Shown here: piece after piece, positions 45,015-64,000 of the stretch | How positions within the stretch are numbered: the first letter of the stretch is position 1 | How the letters are laid out: each line of letters begins with the position of its first letter | Source of the DNA: Misgurnus anguillicaudatus | Taxonomy: Eukaryota > Chordata > Actinopteri > Cypriniformes > Cobitidae | Assembly (NCBI RefSeq): GCF_027580225.2 | Contig: NC_073355.2 | Location: 22,193,501 to 22,257,500, forward strand | Reading direction: 5' to 3' | Length of the DNA stretch: 64,000 bases | Made by a program: the position numbers and the translations under genes | The notes under the pieces: generated by a model | Told to the model about the DNA's origin: nothing | Database searches by the model: none | What the model saw: only the letters and a program-made list of their open reading frames with translations

Positions 45015-45621
45015 ATTGAGTTTGATCCCAGCATTATACACTGTAAAATGTGAAAAGTTGGAAAAAATAACTTCAATTGGTTAGACCTAAAAAGTTTTTC
45101 AACTTATATGTTTAAGTGAAAAATACTTTTAAGTGAGAAAACTTATATTTTTGTATTTTTACCACTATTTACAGTGCACATACTGATTTATGCATAGCTT
45201 GCATGCACGGTAAGTTGCTTTGGATAAAAGTGTCTGTCAAATGCATTTAATGTAAATGCACCTGTTTGTTACAGTCAACATGAGAATACTGAACGGGCTC
45301 TCTCCTTTACTCACTCACAGTACATTTGCATTATATACTGTACTCTAAATGTATACAATAATGGCATGCACATAAAGATATTAGCAGTGTTGCAAACTAT
45401 GACAAATTCCTTTACCTCTGAAGGCTTTTGCACTTTGTTAATCCATTTTAGAAAATTTGCCTATTTTTGATTTGCATTTGGTTTGCAGTCAGTGCAGATG
45501 AGCAATAAGGCTAAAGCTGGAGGACAGCTGTGGACACTATCATAATCGACACTAACCTATTATTGTGGTCTGTTTTATGGATTTTTAAGCTAAGCCTGTA
45601 TTATGTTTTAAAAATTAAAAA

Positions 45622-45690
45622 GTCTTCCTGTAGCTCAGCTGGCAGAGCATTGCATTAGCAGCTCAAAGGTTGTGGGTTTGATTCCTACAC
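45622..45690 (+). repeat. tRNA-Ala-derived SINE head or pseudo-tRNA
   Basis: The A box TAGCTCAGCTGGCAGAGC and B box GGTTTGATTCC are nearly intact at tRNA spacing, with ATTAGCA in the anticodon-loop position (AGC). The acceptor stem does not pair, so it is more likely a retroposed tRNA-derived sequence. Confidence 0.6.
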
Positions 45691-45724
45691 TCTCAGAAAA
45701 AGGTACAAAAGCTGGCCATTTAGC

Positions 45725-46303
45725 ATCGCACTCAGAAATTTTTCCTATTTAAAACTTGACTCTTCTAAAGGTACATCATGAATTAAGACTGACGGAAAAT
45801 TAAAAGTTGCGATTTTCTAGGCCGATATGGCTAGGAACTATACTCTCATTCTGGCGAAATAATCAAGGACTTTGCTGTCTACCATGGCTGAAAAACGTCC
45901 TCTTGGTAACTTTCAATAGCAGGGGACTATTTTTAGGCGCTGCATAATATCATTATGCCTCCTGCACCCATGTTACGGCAGCAAAGTCCTTGATTTTTGC
46001 TCCAGAATGAGAGTATAGTTCCAAGACATATCGGCCAAGAAAATCACAACTTTTAATTTTCCGTCGGCCTTAGTACATGATGTAACTACAGAAGAGTAAA
46101 GTTTTAAATAGGAAAAATATCAAAACTTTTTGTTTATTTTTTAGCGCAATGCTAAACGGTCTAATCAGATTCAATGGATTTTGCCAAGCTATGCTAAAAG
46201 TGGAACCGCCAGACCCAGAGATCGGCTGAATGGATTCCAAATGGTATAAATCAAATGTTTAACTCTAGGGGAGCTGGAAAATGACCTTAAATGCTCCTTT
46301 AAA
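45725..46303. mobile_element. Long inverted-repeat element, copy 2
   Basis: Shares GGTCTAATCAGATTCAATGG, GAGATCGGCTGAATG and TTTAACTCTAGGGGAGCTGG with the 9565-10131 copy. Mirrored AATCAAGGACTTTGC and its inverse near 45870 and 45970 mark the internal palindrome. Confidence 0.7.
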
Positions 46304-46560
46304 ATCATATTATACATATATAGATTGCACTGTGCTTGTCTGGTTGTGTGCATGTTAATGAATGTTTGCTTTACAGTCTGACACCTGATGAATTCAAAAA
46401 GGCTTCATTGTTTACATAATGTTTAGGCCTATAGGGCATGCAACATCAATGAAATAGTAGAGGAAGGAAAACCAAACTATTGCTGTATTGCTGTTGAGTT
46501 TCCATCTGCTTCCATTCAAAAACAGACACCAAAACACACAATAATACACACATAAGTTAC

Positions 46561-46574
46561 ACCCCCCCCCCCCC
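46561..46574. repeat. (C)14 homopolymer
   Basis: A run of 14 C residues on the plus strand, followed by TGATGACTC. The length should be treated as uncertain for sequencing reasons. Confidence 0.85.
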
Positions 46575-47039
46575 TGATGACTCATTGTTTCTAGTTATCA
46601 AACAATCCCACGGATTCTCAATAGTGTGCATAAGGCCCTGTTTTGAACTTTCAATACAACTGAGATTACCATTAAAATTAATCAGGCTGATACAATACAA
46701 TGCATATGAGAGAATGTGGCACACAACTGTATATTTTGTAACAGTTTTGGCCTTTAAAACTCTTGAATGCTCGTGCTGGGTCTCATTGTAACTGAATCCC
46801 ATACAAAGGTTACGTAAACTCTAGTTGAGCTCACACTGTGCGTGTATGAATCATTACTCAATGGCAAAATAATAAAAGAAAACATGCTGTACTGACCCGC
46901 ATGTGTGTGCTCTTCTAACATAAATCCCAGAAAAAAACGCATTTTATATGAAATAAATAATGATTATTTAAAAACAATAAATAAATAAATAATGAGTTGA
47001 CATTTCTATATTAATCCACTGTCCAGCACATGAAAGTGT

Positions 47040-47339
47040 AGACGGAAGAGAAAGAGTCAACGCCTCTGTTTTGATTGGCTGCAGGTATATCTTGACAGAA
47101 AGGGGCGTGCACCAGCTCGCGCTTTAACTGGAGTTGATGTTTTGAAAGCGTGACTACACTCTTGAAGGACAGCAAGAGTTTATGTTCGTGGGAGGGTTGT
47201 TGATCTTTCGCTGTGGGCGTTGTATGTGAGGTGTACACTACCTGTCCTGTAAGACGCTTCAGGTGAAAACCATCCAGAGTGGAACCTAAACTGTGCCAGC
47301 TTTTCAGACGGGTGTTGATGAAACTCCGCAACTGTCATC
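47040..47339 (+). promoter_or_regulatory. Putative ppl promoter and 5' leader
   Basis: This is the 300 bp upstream of the periplakin start codon. It has more GC than the flanking intergenic DNA, an inverted CCAAT element (GATTGGCTG, about 47073-47081) and several CpGs. No clear TATA box was seen. The extent is a guess from position; the ATG at 47340 is supported by the short basic head MFSKKKSKNT before the phase-2 donor. Confidence 0.4.
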
Positions 47340-61005
<13,666 letters not shown>

Positions 61006-61310
61006 ATCCACTATTCAGAAAACGTCACTACTTTTATATTCTGTTCAAATGCTCCAGTAAGCATACATGGCTCTACGCATTCCCAGATCACATTTTGTAT
61101 TCTCTTTCTAAATGCGTATTTATTTTCAAATGCATTCTTATATTAATGCAAGATGGTGTTCCTTTGGTTATGGTGCTGAATTTGGGTTCTATCGCTATAA
61201 GTGTTTTTATTGAATGGCGCTTTAAAAAATCTGGTTCAGTTTTACTGTACTCTGATCTAATATATGCATATAAAGTGTGATAAAATAAATAAAGTATATA
61301 TATCCAAAGT
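61006..61310 (+). terminator. ppl 3' UTR and polyadenylation signals
   Basis: A short 3' untranslated region follows the TAA stop. Overlapping AATAAA hexamers lie at 61284-61289 and 61288-61293, followed by T/G-rich sequence, so cleavage near 61305-61320 is likely. Further AATAAA hexamers near 61395 and 61445 are possible distal sites. Confidence 0.6.
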
Positions 61311-61879
61311 TACAGCCCTATCTTGTTCTTTTAATGAACCTTTTACGTATGTTGAAATAATCTGTTTTACTTTCATGTCTGATTTGAGATTAAAATAAAA
61401 TTTGGGTAAACCTGAATACTGTGTTTTTCCTTCATCTTTTTAAATAAAGAATAAAGTGAGTTTAGGATATTTTAATTTTGATAACTAATGATAATAGAAT
61501 AATAAATTTACATTTAAGCATAAGCAGACGCTTTTATCCAAAGATAACTTAAGTAAGATAAACAATAAGTATGACAAAAAATATGAAAATAAAAATACCA
61601 GTTACTGTTAATAAATTAAAAATGTTATTTAATTGAATTGATCTTTAAATAAACAAAATATTTTATTTCCTGTTTTGGAAACTAAATGAAATTTGTCGTA
61701 TTCAGACGAATGAGCTGATGACACCACTTGACTTTTAACGTTTTCTTATTAAATCCGTAAAAAAAAAAACTAAACAAGGCCTTAACAAAACAAATTTGTT
61801 ATTAATAATCAAAAATATATCTGACAGATTGTGTGATAAAAACGCCAAAGCTACTTTCAAAACTATGTTCGACTTGTAG

Positions 61880-62123
61880 GTTCGACATCATTCTGCGCTG
61901 CGCAGATCAATCGTCTCATGACAATGAAGTACCGCGAGAGCAATTCAAAAGCATATCTGTTAAAACGCTCTCGCGGTACTTTGATGTCATGAGTTATTGG
62001 CAACGCCTATTGGCAACGTACTACAAGATGCGTAGCTCATTTGCATGGTAGCTGTGGTGTAATGTGGGTGTGTTCATTCCCTGCATTCAGTGCGACGTTC
62101 CCCACTAACAATTTAAGATGGCG
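61880..62123 (+). promoter_or_regulatory. Putative glyr1 promoter with YY1-type and NRF1-like motifs
   Basis: AAGATGGCG at 62115-62123 overlaps the start codon, an arrangement common for YY1 sites in housekeeping vertebrate genes. TCTGCGCTGCGCAGA at 61892-61906 resembles an NRF1 palindrome. No TATA box is obvious. A large inverted repeat (61915-61993, listed separately) lies within this interval. Function is inferred from motif and position only. Confidence 0.5.
61915..61993. repeat. 27-bp-arm inverted repeat upstream of glyr1
   Basis: The left arm 61915-61941 and right arm 61967-61993 are complementary at 25 of 27 positions around a 25-bp spacer. The inner part of each arm reads AAGTACCGCGAGAGC on one strand. 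It lies 125 bp upstream of the glyr1 ATG. It may be a small foldback element end pair or a cruciform/protein-binding site. Confidence 0.85.
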
Positions 62124-63219
62124 ACCGTGCATCTGAGAATCGGGGATTTGGTTTGGTGAGATAATAAATTTAACTTTTTATTATTTGATTTAACGTCTTA
62201 GTAAAGACGATTTGCTTGCTCAGAGAAAAGCACAGTTTACATTTTTGCCACAGTTTTGTTAAAATATTAGTTTGAAGCACGAACATATGGCGTAGTTTGA
62301 GTCTACATGGCAAACATTGAACACTAGGCTTGAGAGAGCTTAGCTTGTGAGCTAACGATTACTTTCCATGTTTATCAAAAGGTTATGTGGCGTTGGTGTA
62401 GTAAAAGCCTTGTGATAGTTTCATTTAAAGTTTAAATGTGTACTTGTATTGCTAAATGATCACATACGTGTTTCAGAACTGTTTAGTGTTAAAATAGCTT
62501 TCCAGTAGCATAGCCTGTTTCGAGGCTTTCTCATGTAAAAACCCTCAACCGAGTCACGGTAATTTAAAACAACTTTCCTCTAACAATATATATTTCAGGG
62601 GCAAGCTTGGCCGCTATCCACCTTGGCCAGGAAAGGTAAGCTAATATCACATAAAAGGTTACGTGGAAGTTGTGTTGTTTTTCTGAGGTCCGCTGTTTGT
62701 TGCCTGTATTTATTTGTGCAGATATAGGTCGAGGTCAGTGCTTGTTTCTCTAAACCTAATTAGTTGCGTACCTACAAAGTTTTTGTGATTGCTTTATATC
62801 AATTAAAGAAAAATGAAGCTGACTAGATTTGCATACACGGCCTCTGTCTGACTGTTCTTGTTTGCTTGCTTAGTTTGTAAATGCATTCATTGATCCTGCA
62901 ACCATTCCTGTATTGTCAGATCGTCAGTCCTCCAAAGGATCTGAAAAAGCCAAGAGGCAAAAAATGCTTTTTTGTCAAGTTTTTCGGAACTGAAGATCAG
63001 TGAGTACAAAGATGATAATAGTTTTCACTTTTTTGCTTAATTAAGCAGATCATAACTTTTTATATGTTTTGTCCTTTTAGTGCCTGGATAAAGGTAGAGC
63101 AGCTGAAGCCTTACCACCCCCACAAAGAAGAGATGATCAAGATAAACAAAGGCAAACGCTTCCAACAGGCTGTTGATGCGGTTGAGGAGTACCTAAAAAA
63201 AGCCAAGGGAAAAGATCAG
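62118..63219 (+). CDS. glyr1: Glyr1 (NPAC/NP60) N-terminal PWWP domain, 3' partial
   Basis: Four coding exons are 62118-62155, 62599-62635, 62920-62999 and 63081-63219, encoding 98 residues with consistent phases and GT-AG borders. The protein starts [20 protein letters not shown] and continues [20 protein letters not shown]. This is a PWWP domain (the PWPG form of the signature) with [17 protein letters not shown] and the post-domain helix [20 protein letters not shown]. It matches GLYR1, a chromatin protein that reads H3K36me3 nucleosomes, works with KDM1B/LSD2, and carries an inactive beta-hydroxyacid-dehydrogenase-like tail. The linker and dehydrogenase exons lie beyond position 64000. 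It starts only about 0.8 kb after the ppl polyA signals, in the same orientation. Confidence 0.93.
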
Positions 63220-64000
63220 GTTTGACAATTTAAATTTAGTTTCAGGCTGATATAAATTTCATATTTTAGACAGGCAATTGGATGGTTAAATGATTTTTTT
63301 AAAGCCACATAAACTGCCGTCAGTTAAGTTTAAAGTTCTTGCTCTTAAAAGTATGTCCTTCACTGACATTCGTTATCAAATTACACAAATGTAAAGTGAT
63401 AGTGTGCGTTTTTATATCTAGAATATGGTTTGAGTGATCAATTATATCACAAAGTAATTTTTGAACAGGATCTAACACATCCTGCTTTACTGTAGTGGCA
63501 AAAAGTTATATTTTGGGGGGTGTGAATTGCTTCATCCCGCTACTCTTTGCGGATGAATCTGATGCCTGTGATCACGGTATCAGACCAGATCTGTCATTAT
63601 ACATCGACTGGGGGTGGCACGATTCACAAAGCCCACGGTTCGGTTCGTATTGCAGTTTTAGGGTCACGGTTTTCGGTTGTGTGCGTTTCTTGTTGTTGTT
63701 TTTTGTTTTTTTTATCGTTAACACTTCAGAAATTTACATCAGCATATGATATATAGCTTAATTATTCACAATTTACGATACAGTATTATAGAGCTGTAAT
63801 CGGGCCTTAAAAGTTAGGCCCGAAATGATCGGAGCCCTACAGAATGCAGCCCGAACGTACTTAGATTGACAGCTTTTTAAAAGCCCGAACCCGTTTACAG
63901 ACTGACATTATTTAAATGTGCGCACACACACAGCTTTTGTCAAGAATAAGTAATTTACACCGGTTTTAACATTACTTATTTGTGACTAATAGGCTACATG
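63220..64000. other. Start of glyr1 intron 4 with repeat fragments
   Basis: Two dispersed-repeat fragments are visible. One is around 63609-63690 (CCCACGGTTCGGTTCGTATT), of a kind seen at hAT element ends. The other is around 63795-63905, with inverted GGGCC/GGCCC blocks and AAAGCCCGAACCCG. No further glyr1 exon was found before the window ends. Confidence 0.5.

Noticed and set aside
45622..45690. Functional tRNA-Ala gene
   Set aside because: The A and B boxes are good but the acceptor stem does not pair and similar degenerate copies occur nearby, so a tRNA-derived retroposon is more likely.

Overview
The window is vertebrate nuclear DNA and looks like a cyprinid or other otophysan teleost. 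The evidence is multi-exon genes with GT-AG introns, an AT-rich background, and dense DNA-transposon and foldback repeats of types familiar from zebrafish-like genomes (Harbinger, hAT, Tc1/mariner, TTAA-target MITEs, tRNA-derived SINE pieces). No prokaryotic features are present, and most open frames over 60 codons are noise or exon fragments.

Three protein genes can be supported. (1) Positions 5060-25429, minus strand: the 5' ten coding exons of a two-PDZ protein. Its second PDZ domain and following residues closely match syntaxin-binding protein 4 (stxbp4/Synip); the 3' exons were not found and probably lie left of the window. (2) Positions 47340-61005, plus strand: a complete periplakin gene (ppl), rebuilt here as 21 coding exons with consistent phases encoding 1766 residues. 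It has plakin-domain spectrin-like repeats, an embedded SH3-like segment, a coiled-coil rod in one 2.67-kb last exon, and the C-terminal linker. (3) Positions 62118-63219, plus strand: the first four exons (98 residues, PWWP domain) of glyr1 (NPAC/NP60), continuing off the right edge.

Layout: 1-5.0 kb holds a foldback repeat with a recurring CCGCAAC motif. Positions 5-25.4 kb are stxbp4 exons separated by repeat-rich introns, including a 0.9-kb near-perfect palindrome 59 bp from a splice donor and a Harbinger element nested in another transposon. Positions 25.4-47.3 kb are a roughly 22-kb divergent intergenic region packed with nested transposons: a THAP-domain remnant, a MADF remnant, a Tc1 copy split by a TTAA element, a 32-bp minisatellite, and a TTAA insertion with its empty site preserved in a nearby duplicate. 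Positions 47.3-61.3 kb are ppl, whose introns carry another 0.85-kb palindrome and a 128-bp (TA)n tract. Positions 61.3-62.1 kb are the compact ppl-glyr1 interval with a 27-bp-arm palindrome.

Periplakin is a cytolinker at desmosomes and the cornified/epithelial cortex, Glyr1 is a chromatin reader with a dehydrogenase-like tail, and Stxbp4 is a trafficking/scaffold protein, so no shared pathway is implied. The ppl to glyr1 order and orientation matches human 16p13.3 except that ubn1 is missing between them. I found no convincing new biological system. The items most worth a second look are the splice oddities in ppl, the two-PDZ stxbp4, and the palindromic and TTAA-target element family.
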